Source: an uncultured Pelagibacteraceae bacterium (lineage in GTDB: Bacteria; Pseudomonadota; Alphaproteobacteria; Pelagibacterales; Pelagibacteraceae). Taken from it: a DNA stretch of 64,000 bases. The stretch is taken from NCBI GenBank assembly GCA_902538915.1, contig CACBGZ010000003.1, positions 1-64,000 of the forward strand, written 5' to 3'. Under the pieces are notes generated by a model. It was not told the origin of the DNA, did not search any database, and worked only from the letters and a program-made list of their open reading frames with translations. This document shows, piece after piece, positions 7,970 to 16,705 of this stretch (positions are counted from its first letter, which is position 1; each line of letters starts with the position of its first letter). The translations under genes were made by a program, and so were the position numbers.

Positions 7970-9268
7970 ATGACTAAATTTTTAAATAAAATAAGTGTGC
8001 CACTTATTAGTTTAATTTTTTTATTAAACATGAGTAGTGCAGGATATGCAGATACAACTGTTTCTGCAGAAGTAGGGTTTATTTTTAATACTCTACTATT
8101 TTTAATGTGTGGATTCCTGGTCTTTTTTATGGCTTGTGGATTTGCAATGTTAGAGTCAGGTATGGTTACATCGAAAAGTGTATCTGTAATCTGTGCAAAA
8201 AATATAGGTTTGGTATCTATTGGAGCAATAATGTTCTGGTTAGTTGGATACAACCTAGCATATGGTATCCCAGAAGGAGGATACATTGGAAAATTTATCC
8301 CATGGAGCGACGGTAGTAAGATCGATACTGGTTATGCAGATGGGTCAGATTGGTATTTCCAAATGGTATTTTGTGTTACAACAGTTTCAATTGTTTCTGG
8401 AACAATGGCTGAAAGAATTAAATTGTGGCCATTCTTTTTATTTGCAGCAATTTTGGCTGGTGTTATTTATCCAATTGTAATGGGTTGGCAATGGGGAGGC
8501 GGCTGGTTAGCTAAAGCTGGTTTCTCAGATTTTGCTGGTTCAACATTAGTTCACTCAACTGGTGGAGCAGCTGCTTTAGCTGGTGCAATACTTATTGGGC
8601 CTAGACTAGGTAGATTTACCAAGTCTGGAGCGCCGGCACCACTTAAACCTTTTGCGGCATCATCAATTCCATTGGTTACGTTAGGTGTATTCATTCTATG
8701 GTTAGGTTGGTTTGGATTTAATGGTGGTTCACAGTTAGCAATGGGAACTGCAAATGATGCAATTGCTGTATCAAAAATATTTATAAACACATTATTAGCT
8801 GGTGCAGGAGGTGTAATGGCCGCTGCAACTGTAACAAGATTATCTGGCAAAACAGATGTAGTACAGATGCTTAATGGATGTATTGGTGGCTTAGTTGCTA
8901 TTACTGCAGAACCATTAATGCCTTCACCTTTTGCTTCAATTTTAATTGGTGCAGTAGGAGGTATAATAGTTGTTTATGGTACTAAGATGTTGTTTGCTTT
9001 AAAAATCGACGACGTAGTTGGAGCAATTCCTGCACATATGTTTGCAGGTATTTGGGGAACTTTAATAGTTCCTGCTACAAACTCGGGTGCGAATTTTGGT
9101 ACTCAATTACTGGGCGTAATTTCAATAAATGCATTTGTATTTGTTGCTGCGTTTATAGTCTGGTCGATAATGAAAGCTACAATGGGTATCAGATTGAGTA
9201 AAGAAGCTGAACTGAAAGGAACTGATGTATCAGAGACTGGAGTTATAGCTTACTCAATTCGTGACTAA
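7970..9268 (+). CDS. amtB: Ammonium transporter AmtB
   Basis: Trimeric inner-membrane channel for ammonium uptake, the main nitrogen source of oligotrophic marine bacteria. After an N-terminal signal-like segment (residues 1-28, ending SAGYADT) come about 11 hydrophobic helices. The family marks are the pore histidines in VHSTGGAAAL and PAHMFAGIWG, the phenylalanine-containing FFMACGFAMLESG segment, and the WLGWFGFNGG motif. Length is 432 residues. No glnK/P-II gene follows. The leader holds a 19-bp palindrome and an occluded ribosome binding site, and the 3' end holds a second large hairpin before the terminator. Confidence 0.96.
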   Translation: MTKFLNKISVPLISLIFLLNMSSAGYADTTVSAEVGFIFNTLLFLMCGFLVFFMACGFAMLESGMVTSKSVSVICAKNIGLVSIGAIMFWLVGYNLAYGIPEGGYIGKFIPWSDGSKIDTGYADGSDWYFQMVFCVTTVSIVSGTMAERIKLWPFFLFAAILAGVIYPIVMGWQWGGGWLAKAGFSDFAGSTLVHSTGGAAALAGAILIGPRLGRFTKSGAPAPLKPFAASSIPLVTLGVFILWLGWFGFNGGSQLAMGTANDAIAVSKIFINTLLAGAGGVMAAATVTRLSGKTDVVQMLNGCIGGLVAITAEPLMPSPFASILIGAVGGIIVVYGTKMLFALKIDDVVGAIPAHMFAGIWGTLIVPATNSGANFGTQLLGVISINAFVFVAAFIVWSIMKATMGIRLSKEAELKGTDVSETGVIAYSIRD

Positions 9269-9288
9269 TTGTTAACAATAACAATTAT

Positions 9289-9336
9289 GGGGTTCTTCGC
9301 TCTCTGTATCTCCGCGATTACTCATCGGAGGACCCC
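9289..9336 (+). other. Long-stem hairpin in the amtB 3' untranslated region (possible structured RNA)
   Basis: Positions 9289-9299 pair with 9326-9336 as an 11-bp stem with two G-U wobbles, enclosing a 26-base loop. The stem begins 20 bases after the amtB stop and 33 bases before the true terminator. There is no T-tract after it. The GC content is much higher than the surrounding intergenic DNA, which suggests selection on an RNA structure, for example mRNA stabilisation, a small RNA released from the 3' end, or a protein-binding element. Which of these applies is not visible. Confidence 0.5.
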
Positions 9337-9368
9337 TTAAATCTCTCTCTAGTTAGTTAGTTAAAAAA

Positions 9369-9394
9369 AGCCCCCTCCCCTAAGGGGGCTTTTT
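9369..9394. terminator. Bidirectional terminator between amtB and the glycosyltransferase gene
   Basis: AGCCCCCT (9369-9376) pairs with AGGGGGCT (9383-9390) over a 6-base loop, with seven A before and five T after. It can stop amtB transcription on the plus strand and the convergent glycosyltransferase-like gene on the minus strand. Confidence 0.88.
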
Positions 9395-10361
9395 ATTTGT
9401 TGTCCTCCCATAATTTTTTATAGTCTAAGAAAGGAGATAAGCCGTAACTAGAATTAACGTTGGTTAAATGAAGAGATAGACTTTTGATTGGTGAAATACA
9501 AACTTCATTTTCATAAATTTCATTAATATATTTTTCAAAAGGATCATGGCGATCTAAGCAAGTTTTGTAAAAATTTTCCCAATATTTATTCAGTAAATTT
9601 TTACTTAACATAAATGTACATAGGGTTTTATTAATTGTTCTCCAATGTCTATTGTTACCAATCAAAATATTTGTTTTTTCATTATTCATATAAAGATAAG
9701 GGTAGTCTGCCGGGCACATAATTATATCTTTTTTAACTTGTGAGGCTATTCTTTCATATGACGAAATCATTTCATCTAACATTGTTTCAGAGTGAATATA
9801 ATCATCCTCGATAAAAAAAATTAGATCATCACTTTGGTTTTTACCAATTTCAAAACTCTGCAGTAAACTTGCTAAGTTAGAGAAAGTCTCTTTTTTTTCC
9901 TGTTTTTTAATTATGGATTTATATTTTTCATGATCTAATGAAATAATTTCAATATTTTGATCTTGAATTAATTTTCTAATTTTATCTAGGTTTTCTTTTG
10001 TTGATTCATCATCAACAATAATAGTCTTGATTTTTATAATAGGATATTTATTACGACAAACAGTCATTGCTTTAATTAATGAATTAATAGATCTTATTGA
10101 ATACTCAATTTTTGGTTGCTCAAACAATCTTTTCTTTTTTTGATCCCAAATTTCTACCACTGTATTCATACGCAACACTATTAATAACGACTTAACTTTT
10201 TTCGTAATGTTAACATTTCCCAATGGTAATATTATCGATTTTTGATTAATAATTGAAAGTTCATCATTAAGTTCTTTTTCTAATGATGGTGATATAAAAT
10301 TATTTTGATCAATAATTTCGTAACCTAACAGTCTTGCGAGTTTTATAAAAATTTTTTTCAT
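9393..10361 (-). CDS. Glycosyltransferase-like protein
   Basis: A 322-residue soluble protein. A GT-A-type nucleotide-sugar fold is suggested by TIIVDDEST (about residue 114) and FFIEDDYIH (about residue 192), which resembles the DXD metal site of such enzymes, and by HLTN near the end. The N-terminal 85 residues are not recognisable. It is most similar in style to proteins that add sugars to surface polysaccharides. The acceptor and donor cannot be read from the sequence. It stands alone, convergent with amtB. Confidence 0.6.
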   Translation of the reverse strand: MKKIFIKLARLLGYEIIDQNNFISPSLEKELNDELSIINQKSIILPLGNVNITKKVKSLLIVLRMNTVVEIWDQKKKRLFEQPKIEYSIRSINSLIKAMTVCRNKYPIIKIKTIIVDDESTKENLDKIRKLIQDQNIEIISLDHEKYKSIIKKQEKKETFSNLASLLQSFEIGKNQSDDLIFFIEDDYIHSETMLDEMISSYERIASQVKKDIIMCPADYPYLYMNNEKTNILIGNNRHWRTINKTLCTFMLSKNLLNKYWENFYKTCLDRHDPFEKYINEIYENEVCISPIKSLSLHLTNVNSSYGLSPFLDYKKLWEDNK

Positions 10362-10397
10362 AAATATAAAATTTATGGTATAGATATTTATCTGATT

Positions 10398-10781
10398 ATG
10401 ACAATTAAATCATCCCAAACCCTTGTATCTGAAGCACTTAAAGAGATAAAAACTATTTCAACTGATGAGGCTCATGAAATGTCAAGTAATAACCAATGTA
10501 ATTTAATTGATATTAGGGATATTAGAGAACTTGAAAAAGAGGGTAGAGTAGAAAATGCCAATCATATCCCAAGAGGGATGCTTGAATTCTGGTTAGATCC
10601 TGACAGCATATATTTTAAAAAAGGAAAACTAGATTTAAATAAAGAAATGGTTTTATTTTGTGCTGGGGGTTTAAGATCTGCATTAGCAGCAAAATCATTA
10701 AAAGATATGGGTTTTAAAAAAGTTTCTCACATAGATGGTGGCTTTGGTGCAATTAAGCAAAGTAAATTTAAAATTGTTTAA
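10398..10781 (+). CDS. Rhodanese-like domain protein
   Basis: Single-domain rhodanese of 127 residues. The active-site loop CAGGLRS contains the catalytic cysteine (about C96) and the typical Gly-x-Arg-Ser follow-up. NLIDIRDIRELEKEGRV is the conserved N-terminal strand-loop (CDC25/rhodanese domain). Such proteins carry a persulfide and move sulfane sulfur, or act in redox repair. The last four bases overlap the convergent DsbA-like gene on the other strand. Confidence 0.85.
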   Translation: MTIKSSQTLVSEALKEIKTISTDEAHEMSSNNQCNLIDIRDIRELEKEGRVENANHIPRGMLEFWLDPDSIYFKKGKLDLNKEMVLFCAGGLRSALAAKSLKDMGFKKVSHIDGGFGAIKQSKFKIV

Positions 10782-11362
10782 GAATTGTATTCATCTAAAG
10801 CATAATCAAGACGGTCTTGTCCCCAAAAAATTCTATTATTAACAACAAATGTTGGTGCACCAAAAATATCTTTTTCAAAGGCATTACTGGTTAGGTTTTT
10901 TAACATTTCTTTAATATCATTTTTTTCAATATCATCTAGAAATTTTTTTTTGTTTAAGTCTGATTTTTTAATTATATTGTCAACAGTTTCCTCGTCAGAA
11001 ATATCTAAATTATCTTTCCAATAAGCATCAAAACAATTTTCAAAGAATTTTTTTTTAAGGTTTTTATCAACAACAAGATATCCTCTCATTAGATATAAAG
11101 AATTTATTGGAAATTTTACATTCCATTTAAATTCAATATTATTTTTAGCAGCAATTAATTCACAATCATTTTTCATATTTTTTAATTTTCGTTGATTAAA
11201 AGCAGGTGGAGTTATTTTTCCAAGGTTATGTAGACCTCCAAGTAATATAGGCTTATAATTAATATTAATTATATTATCTTTATTTAATGAACATAATCTC
11301 TTGTAAGCTAAATAAGAATATGGACTTATAAAATCAAAATAAAAATCCAAATTTTTAGTCAT
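10778..11362 (-). CDS. DsbA-family thioredoxin-fold protein, 2-hydroxychromene-2-carboxylate isomerase type
   Basis: A 194-residue member of the HCCA isomerase / DsbA superfamily. FYFDFISPYSYLAYKRL at the N-terminus replaces the CXXC of true DsbA with a serine-containing SPYS site, as in glutathione-dependent kappa-class isomerases. FGAPTFVVNNRIFWGQDRLD near the C-terminus is the typical cis-proline (APTF) and WGQDR closing motif. The substrate is unknown; naphthalene-type pathways are not present nearby. It overlaps the ABA4-like gene upstream by eight bases, so they form an operon. Confidence 0.85.
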   Translation of the reverse strand: MTKNLDFYFDFISPYSYLAYKRLCSLNKDNIININYKPILLGGLHNLGKITPPAFNQRKLKNMKNDCELIAAKNNIEFKWNVKFPINSLYLMRGYLVVDKNLKKKFFENCFDAYWKDNLDISDEETVDNIIKKSDLNKKKFLDDIEKNDIKEMLKNLTSNAFEKDIFGAPTFVVNNRIFWGQDRLDYALDEYNS

Positions 11363-11828
11363 ATAAACTGACGCTTTTTGCGTGAAATATTCTAATTAAC
11401 CAATAAATAAATAAACCTAATGGACCTATTAAATATGTAATTGATAAAGGAAAAAACATTAATATTTTATTAATAGAAAATTTCTGTGAATCTTTCACAA
11501 TCCAACCACCTGTAAAGAGATTGATACAAATAAAATGTGTCCAAAACATCATGAGAAAAGTTTTATTAGAAAATAAGTCAGAAACATTATCTATACTCAG
11601 ATAAAGAGTAAAATTATTATTAAAAGGGTAAGTATTTAAATAAGCTTTATACAGAATAAAAATATAAACCCCACTTAAAATAAAAATTGGAAAAATTGAG
11701 GTTACAAAATACCTACAAAAATAAGATTGAGGAAAAAAAATTAATACTAACCAAAAGGGCAAAACTCCTAAATTTACCCAATAATAGAGCATTTCAACTG
11801 TAAAATAAGTATAAATTTGTTCGATCAT
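11355..11828 (-). CDS. ABA4-like membrane protein (DUF4281)
   Basis: A 157-residue protein with four predicted membrane segments. FWTHFICINLFTGGWIVKDS and the YLIGPLGLFIYWLIR ending are the recognisable ABA4-like pattern. Plant ABA4 takes part in neoxanthin formation, and other members have been tied to carotenoid chemistry. The bacterial role is not established. It is cotranscribed with the DsbA-like gene (8-base overlap). There is no carotenoid gene in the window, so any link to retinal or carotenoids is speculation. Confidence 0.65.
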   Translation of the reverse strand: MIEQIYTYFTVEMLYYWVNLGVLPFWLVLIFFPQSYFCRYFVTSIFPIFILSGVYIFILYKAYLNTYPFNNNFTLYLSIDNVSDLFSNKTFLMMFWTHFICINLFTGGWIVKDSQKFSINKILMFFPLSITYLIGPLGLFIYWLIRIFHAKSVSLYD

Positions 11829-11856
11829 TTACAAATATATTATATTAAATCTTTTG

Positions 11857-12420
11857 ATGATTCCCATAAGAAATAAAAAAAAAAATCTTCAGGTAACTGT
11901 TGAAGAAATGAGAAATTTTGCATTCACTTATGTTGAAAAATATGCGCCATCAAAACAACAGCTTAAAACATACTTATTAAAGAAATATTTAAAGATTTCT
12001 GTACCAAATGTAAAAAAACAAGATGTTAATAATTTAATCGATATAGTTTTGTCAGATTTAGAAAAGAACAGATTTATTAATGACAAATTTTATTCTGAAA
12101 CTAAAGCTAAAAGTATGATTCGAAGAGGAAATTCAATAAATAAAATAAGAAGTTATTTAATAGGTAAAGGTATAGAAGATAATTTTATCAAAGAAACAGT
12201 TAATAAAATTCAAGATGAGAATTCAGACCAAGATTTCTTTTCAGCAATCAAAGTTTGTAAAAAAAAAAGAATAGGACCAGCTAGAATAGATGATAATAGA
12301 TCTTTATTTTATAAAAAAGATATCTCTTTATTAGCAAGGAATGGCTTTGATTTTGAAACTTCAAAAAAAGTGATGGACTTAAAAAAAGAAGATTATTTAA
12401 AAATTACAAAATTACTTTGA
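11857..12420 (+). CDS. recX: RecX-family regulatory protein
   Basis: RecX family proteins are small, helical modulators of RecA filaments. The product, 187 residues from the ATG at 11857, has the three-helix repeats of the family: APSKQQLKTYLLKKYLK, then NDKFYSETKAKSMIRRGNS, then IRSYLIGKGIEDNFIKETV. An in-frame TTG at 11854 would add one residue and is less likely. recA is not nearby. Its last nine bases overlap the small gene on the opposite strand. The family call rests on these degenerate helical repeats and length. Confidence 0.75.
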   Translation: MIPIRNKKKNLQVTVEEMRNFAFTYVEKYAPSKQQLKTYLLKKYLKISVPNVKKQDVNNLIDIVLSDLEKNRFINDKFYSETKAKSMIRRGNSINKIRSYLIGKGIEDNFIKETVNKIQDENSDQDFFSAIKVCKKKRIGPARIDDNRSLFYKKDISLLARNGFDFETSKKVMDLKKEDYLKITKLL

Positions 12421-12555
12421 CTTTTTATCTTTTTCAATTTTTACCAAGTATTCAATTTTATTTTTAATGTAATTTTTGACAAAAACAAATACTAATAATC
12501 CAAAAATTGAGACTGATACTATAATAATAAGTATAATTCTTAATTGATCATCCAT
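12412..12555 (-). CDS. Small single-helix membrane protein, 47 residues
   Basis: ATG to TAA frame of 48 codons just after the cysQ-like gene, sharing one base with its stop (TAATG), which indicates translational coupling. The product starts MDDQLRIILIIIVSVSIFG, so it has one N-terminal transmembrane helix (about residues 7-27), followed by a strongly basic tail (KNYIKNKIEYLVKIEKDK). It overlaps the 3' end of recX on the other strand by nine bases. No family is recognised. Confidence 0.55.
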   Translation of the reverse strand: MDDQLRIILIIIVSVSIFGLLVFVFVKNYIKNKIEYLVKIEKDKKSK

Positions 12556-13328
12556 TATAAAATTCCTTTACTTTTTAAAATTAAACTTGGATTTTTAAAA
12601 TTTTCTTTACCATACAAAATCTCATTACCATTAAAATCAGTAACGTTTCCCCCTGTATGCTTTAGTATTGCGTGACCTGCTGCTATATCCCACTCACAAG
12701 CTCTAGGCTCTGCAACATAACCATCAAACTCACCAGCAGCTATCACACAAAATTTCAACGAACTCTTCATTCTTACATATTTTTTAACGTTTAATTCTTT
12801 ATGAATTTTCTCAATTTCTGGTTTTATTATATGGGAATAAGAAACAAATTTTATTTCATTTTTATTAAAATTTTTTTTTCCATCTAGTTTAACAGGTTTT
12901 CCGTTAATTAATTCAAATGCATAATTCATCCCATATGAGTAAAACATTCTATTTTTTGCAGGCGCATAAATTAATCCCGCCACTGGCCTTTTATCAATTA
13001 TTAAACCAGCGTTAATAGTAAATTCATCTTTATTATTGATATAATCATAAGTTCCATCTATTGGATCTATTAACCAAAAATTTTTAAGGTTTTTTATTGA
13101 TTTATTATCTGATGTTTCTTCAGAAATTATAGGAATATCTGGAGTAAGTTTTGATATTTTTTGAGATATAATTTTATTTACTTCTAAGTCGCCATTACTG
13201 ACAGGAGTATTATCTGATTTTGTTTCTTTGGATAATCCCTTATCCCTTAGATCTAAGGAGATCTTCCCTGCGTTCAAGAATGTATCAACTAAATTCTCCA
13301 CAACATCTTTGATATTAATTTTTGTCAT
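12555..13328 (-). CDS. cysQ: Inositol monophosphatase-family phosphatase, CysQ-like
   Basis: Magnesium-dependent phosphatase of 257 residues. The metal-binding motifs are the EE of IISEETSDN, the signature WLIDPIDGTYDYIN, and CEWDIAAGHAILKHTGG near the C-terminus. CysQ hydrolyses 3'-phosphoadenosine 5'-phosphate from sulfate assimilation. Closely related enzymes act on inositol phosphates or NADP, and motifs alone do not settle the substrate. It lies between the DUF3553 gene (14-base overlap) and a 47-residue membrane gene (1-base overlap), so the three are one operon. Confidence 0.8.
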   Translation of the reverse strand: MTKINIKDVVENLVDTFLNAGKISLDLRDKGLSKETKSDNTPVSNGDLEVNKIISQKISKLTPDIPIISEETSDNKSIKNLKNFWLIDPIDGTYDYINNKDEFTINAGLIIDKRPVAGLIYAPAKNRMFYSYGMNYAFELINGKPVKLDGKKNFNKNEIKFVSYSHIIKPEIEKIHKELNVKKYVRMKSSLKFCVIAAGEFDGYVAEPRACEWDIAAGHAILKHTGGNVTDFNGNEILYGKENFKNPSLILKSKGIL

Positions 13329-13491
13329 TTATTTTTTTTAATTCTATATTTTCAGCATTAATAACTTTTTTTCCAACATTCTCAAAATTGACTGTTATTT
13401 TATCCTTAATAATTGATTGAACCTGACCGATACCCCAGTCTTTATTGCGTGGATTGAAAACTTTGTCACCTGGTTCAAAATCATAAATCAT
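13315..13491 (-). CDS. DUF3553-family small protein, 58 residues
   Basis: A 59-codon frame upstream of the cysQ-like gene, overlapping its start by 14 bases. The product begins [20 protein letters not shown] and continues with [18 protein letters not shown], which is the PGD...W-GIGQVQS...VNFE pattern of the alphaproteobacterial DUF3553 family. The pattern suggests a small SH3/tudor-like beta-barrel related in shape to CarD-type domains. Its function is not known. It starts the operon that ends with the 47-residue membrane protein. Confidence 0.8.
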   Translation of the reverse strand: MIYDFEPGDKVFNPRNKDWGIGQVQSIIKDKITVNFENVGKKVINAENIELKKINDKN

Positions 13492-13532
13492 TTAATTTAA
13501 TTTATATTAGAAATGAGTATAAATACCACCAA

Positions 13533-14651
13533 ATGAGTAATGAATTAAATTCTATAGGATTAGATAAAAAACCTTCAGATACAACAGTGGTTGTCGCTAT
13601 GTCGGGTGGAGTAGATTCATCTACAGTCGCAGGTATGATGAAAAATGAAGGATATAAAGTAATTGGGATTACTTTAAAACTTTATGACGATGGAAAAGAC
13701 GTTGCGTCTTCAAAGCAATGTTGTTCAGGCCAAGATATCATGGATGCAAAAAGAGTTGCCAACAAATTAGGTATCGAACATAAAATTCTTTACTATCAAA
13801 ATAAATTTAAACAAGGAGTTATAGATAATTTTGTTGACAGTTATTTAAAAGGTGAAACACCTATTCCATGTGTTCAATGCAATCAAACAGTAAAATTCAA
13901 AGATTTATTTGAGGTATCTAAGGATTTAAAAGCTGATGCAATGATCACAGGTCATTATGTTAAAAGTGTTACATCAGGAAATGAAACTAATATGTATAGA
14001 GCTGTAGATGAGAATAGAGACCAAAGTTATTTTTTATTTAATACTACCAAAGATCAGTTAAACTATCTTAGATTCCCTCTTGGTGGTATGCTGAAAGATG
14101 AAACTAGAAAAATAGCAAAACAATTAGATTTAAACGTTTCGGATAAACCTGATAGTCAAGATATCTGCTTTGTGCCTAATGGAGATTATGCATCAGTTAT
14201 CCAAAAATTTAATCCAGAGGCTTATAAAAAAGGAAATATTAAGGATCTATGTGGAAAAGTGATCGGTGTGCATGACGGTATAGTTAATTTTACCATTGGG
14301 CAAAGAAAAGGAATAAAGGTCTCTGATAAAGACCCTTTATACGTTCTTAAAATTAACGCAGATAAAAATGAAATTATAGTTGGGCCTAAAGACAAATTAG
14401 GAAAGAAAATAATTTACTTAAATAATTTAAATTTATTAGCTAACAAAAATGAATTTAAAGATGAAATTTTAGTAAAAGTAAGATCAACTGGAAAGCTTCT
14501 TAATGCTAAAATTTCTTTTAAAGATTTAGAAAAAGCTGAAGTAAATCTTAAAATTTCTGAGGATGGTATTTCTCCTGGTCAAGCTTGCGTTTTTTATAAA
14601 AAAGATAACTTTGGATATAAAGTTTTGGGTGGTGGCTGGATTACAAATTAA
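13533..14651 (+). CDS. mnmA: tRNA-specific 2-thiouridylase MnmA
   Basis: Transfers sulfur to U34 of tRNA-Lys, -Glu and -Gln. The ATP pyrophosphatase P-loop AMSGGVDSS is at about residues 23-31; the two catalytic cysteines are in [10 protein letters not shown] and SQDICF; GHYVK and GQRKG are further family motifs. The length of 372 residues is normal. The last 11 bases overlap the convergent membrane-protein gene. No Shine-Dalgarno sequence is visible. The short intergenic gap to the divergent DUF3553 gene (41 bases) must hold both promoters. Confidence 0.95.
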   Translation: MSNELNSIGLDKKPSDTTVVVAMSGGVDSSTVAGMMKNEGYKVIGITLKLYDDGKDVASSKQCCSGQDIMDAKRVANKLGIEHKILYYQNKFKQGVIDNFVDSYLKGETPIPCVQCNQTVKFKDLFEVSKDLKADAMITGHYVKSVTSGNETNMYRAVDENRDQSYFLFNTTKDQLNYLRFPLGGMLKDETRKIAKQLDLNVSDKPDSQDICFVPNGDYASVIQKFNPEAYKKGNIKDLCGKVIGVHDGIVNFTIGQRKGIKVSDKDPLYVLKINADKNEIIVGPKDKLGKKIIYLNNLNLLANKNEFKDEILVKVRSTGKLLNAKISFKDLEKAEVNLKISEDGISPGQACVFYKKDNFGYKVLGGGWITN

Positions 14652-15354
14652 TTTTTTTCCACATAAAAAAAGTAAATAAATAAAAGGTTATAACACCAAT
14701 AAAATAATCCCATTCTAATGCATGTTTAAAAAATTTTAAATTAAAACCCATAAAGTCATTTCCTGGCAAGCTTATGATTGGGATACTTATTGCTGCTACA
14801 ACTATCAAAATTGATACTAAAACTAACTTAGCTTTTAAAAAATTTGGGTTAATAAGATCTATTATTTTATTTTTAAAAGAGTACAAAATTATAACTAAAT
14901 ATGTCTGTGCAACTATTTCAAAAATTATAAACGATAACATAATTACCCTTCTAAATAATTTATATAGGTCGTACTCAAATTTTACCCCTAAAAAGATTGA
15001 GTGAACTGTTAGAGCAATCGCTGATGCTACACCAAAAAAAATTATTTTTTTAATATGTTTATGTTCCCCACCAACTTTAAGTAAAATCTCTCTGTTTAGA
15101 TACCAATATCGGATTAATAAATACGAGGTTAAAAACATAGCAGGTTTAAAAATAAGATAAGTAGGAAATACTCTAGCTGTCCTACTTATAGAAGCACCAC
15201 CATCAATATATGGAAAAGTGTTATGAATTATATCTGCTCGATTAGGAAATAAACCGTGAAATTGGGTTATTAATATTAAGCAAGTGTTTACTGCTACAAA
15301 AGGAACTATAAATATCCAAATACTCATGGATTTAACTTTTTTTATCTGTTCCAT
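14641..15354 (-). CDS. Multi-pass membrane protein of unknown function
   Basis: A 237-residue protein with about six hydrophobic segments. [20 protein letters not shown], after the first helix, and a conserved basic/aromatic start to the next helix resemble FRAG1/DRAM/Sfk1-type membrane proteins, but I rate this only as a possible relation. The function in bacteria is unknown. It follows the 27-residue basic gene by eight bases on the minus strand, and its end overlaps mnmA by 11 bases. Confidence 0.55.
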   Translation of the reverse strand: MEQIKKVKSMSIWIFIVPFVAVNTCLILITQFHGLFPNRADIIHNTFPYIDGGASISRTARVFPTYLIFKPAMFLTSYLLIRYWYLNREILLKVGGEHKHIKKIIFFGVASAIALTVHSIFLGVKFEYDLYKLFRRVIMLSFIIFEIVAQTYLVIILYSFKNKIIDLINPNFLKAKLVLVSILIVVAAISIPIISLPGNDFMGFNLKFFKHALEWDYFIGVITFYLFTFFMWKKINL

Positions 15355-15362
15355 TGGAAAAA

Positions 15363-15446
15363 CTATTTTTTTTTGTTTTTCTTTCTAGCTCGTCTTTTTT
15401 TAGAGCCCATTTTTCTTCGGCCTCTATGCTTTTTTGGATATCCCAT
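15363..15446 (-). CDS. Very basic 27-residue protein
   Basis: A 28-codon frame (ATG to TAG) with an AAGGGA-like ribosome binding site just upstream. Sixteen of 27 residues are Lys or Arg (for example PKKHRGRRKMGSKKRRARKK), with no acidic residue at all. It lies eight bases before the membrane-protein gene and can share its mRNA. The composition resembles ribosomal proteins such as bL34/bL36, but there is no match to their motifs. Nucleic-acid binding is an inference from charge. Confidence 0.5.
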   Translation of the reverse strand: MGYPKKHRGRRKMGSKKRRARKKNKKK

Positions 15447-15522
15447 TATTTCCCTTAGTTATAATTTAATTGAAATTATGTCAGGGATATAGCATTGTCT
15501 TTTATAGTTATCAATTTTTTTT

Positions 15523-16698
15523 ATGTCTAAATCTTTCAAGACTTTTTTAAAGCACACAGCTAAAGATTTTCATAATCAATCTGTCAATCCACCAGTAGTT
15601 AGAGCATCTACAATTATATTTAAGTCTATGCAACATTTAAGAAAAACCCAAGCTAAAGCACAAAAAAATCCTATTGGTGGATATTATGATTATGGGAGAC
15701 AAGGCACATCAACAACTTACATTTTACAAAAAATTTTAACTAAATTAGAAGAGTCTTATCATGTCTTTACTACGCCAACTGGTTTTGGCTCAGTTTTTTT
15801 AGCAATTTTTAGTGTTGTAAGACCTGGGGATGAGATATTAGTTGCTGATCCTGTTTATAGCCCAACAAGAATTTTAACTGAAGATTATCTAAAAGAATTT
15901 AAAATTCGAACAACCTTTTATGATCCTTGTAATTTAAAGACTTTAGAAAAATCTATAACAAAAAAAACTAAATTGATTTTTGTTGAAAATCCTGGAAGTA
16001 ACACCTTTGACTTTCAAGATCTAAGGAAAATAATTTCTATAGCAAAAAGAAAAAAAATCCTAACAGCAATAGATAATACTTGGGCAACACCATATTATTT
16101 TAAACCTATCAAAATCGGCTTTGATATGTCGATAGTTTCAGCAACCAAATATTATTCAGGACACTCTGATGTTATGGGTGGTAGTTTGGCAGTTAACAAA
16201 AAAGTTTTTAATAAAGTAAAAATAGCAGAAAAAATAACAGGTTTAAGATTAGGACCGGATGATGCATATTTAATTACCAGAGGACTTAGAACTTTAGATA
16301 TAAGACTTGATAGACATAGTGAGAATGCGAAAAAGATTGCTGCTTTTTTGAGTAAAAATAAAAAAATAGAATTGCTTTATCCCCATAAAAAAAATTCATT
16401 GAATTATAAAATGTGGAGAAAGTATTATTCAGGTGCTTCAGGTCTTATGGGATTAAAAATTAAAACTAAAAATTCAAGTTCAGTAACAAAATTCGTAAAC
16501 TCTTTAAAATTGTTTGGTTATGGATACAGTTGGGGTGGATTTGAAAGTTTAGCTTTACATCAAGAATCCAAAGAAACAGGAAATAGAAAATTTATGAAAC
16601 TAGAAAAGAATGAGCATTTAGTAAGACTTCATATAGGCCTTGAGGATCCTAGTGACCTTATTGCCGATTTAAAGCAAGCTCTTAAACATTTAAAGTAA
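15523..16698 (+). CDS. metC: Cystathionine beta-lyase (PLP-dependent)
   Basis: Cys/Met-metabolism PLP enzyme of 391 residues that would split cystathionine to homocysteine, pyruvate and ammonia. The PLP lysine lies in SATKYYSGHSDVMGG (about K207), with FVENPGSNTFD and AIDNTWATPYYFKP preceding it as in the family. The YDYGRQGTSTTYILQ segment near residue 57 favours cystathionine beta-lyase over the gamma-synthases. Eight bases separate it from an MFS transporter gene. Strict substrate assignment within the family is uncertain. Confidence 0.88.
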   Translation: MSKSFKTFLKHTAKDFHNQSVNPPVVRASTIIFKSMQHLRKTQAKAQKNPIGGYYDYGRQGTSTTYILQKILTKLEESYHVFTTPTGFGSVFLAIFSVVRPGDEILVADPVYSPTRILTEDYLKEFKIRTTFYDPCNLKTLEKSITKKTKLIFVENPGSNTFDFQDLRKIISIAKRKKILTAIDNTWATPYYFKPIKIGFDMSIVSATKYYSGHSDVMGGSLAVNKKVFNKVKIAEKITGLRLGPDDAYLITRGLRTLDIRLDRHSENAKKIAAFLSKNKKIELLYPHKKNSLNYKMWRKYYSGASGLMGLKIKTKNSSSVTKFVNSLKLFGYGYSWGGFESLALHQESKETGNRKFMKLEKNEHLVRLHIGLEDPSDLIADLKQALKHLK

Positions 16699-16705
16699 TT
16701 ATTTT

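Noticed and set aside
8551-8850. Antisense open frame inside amtB
   Set aside because: It mirrors conserved amtB codons and has no independent start signal; the same holds for frames opposite tig, clpX, lon and nuo genes.
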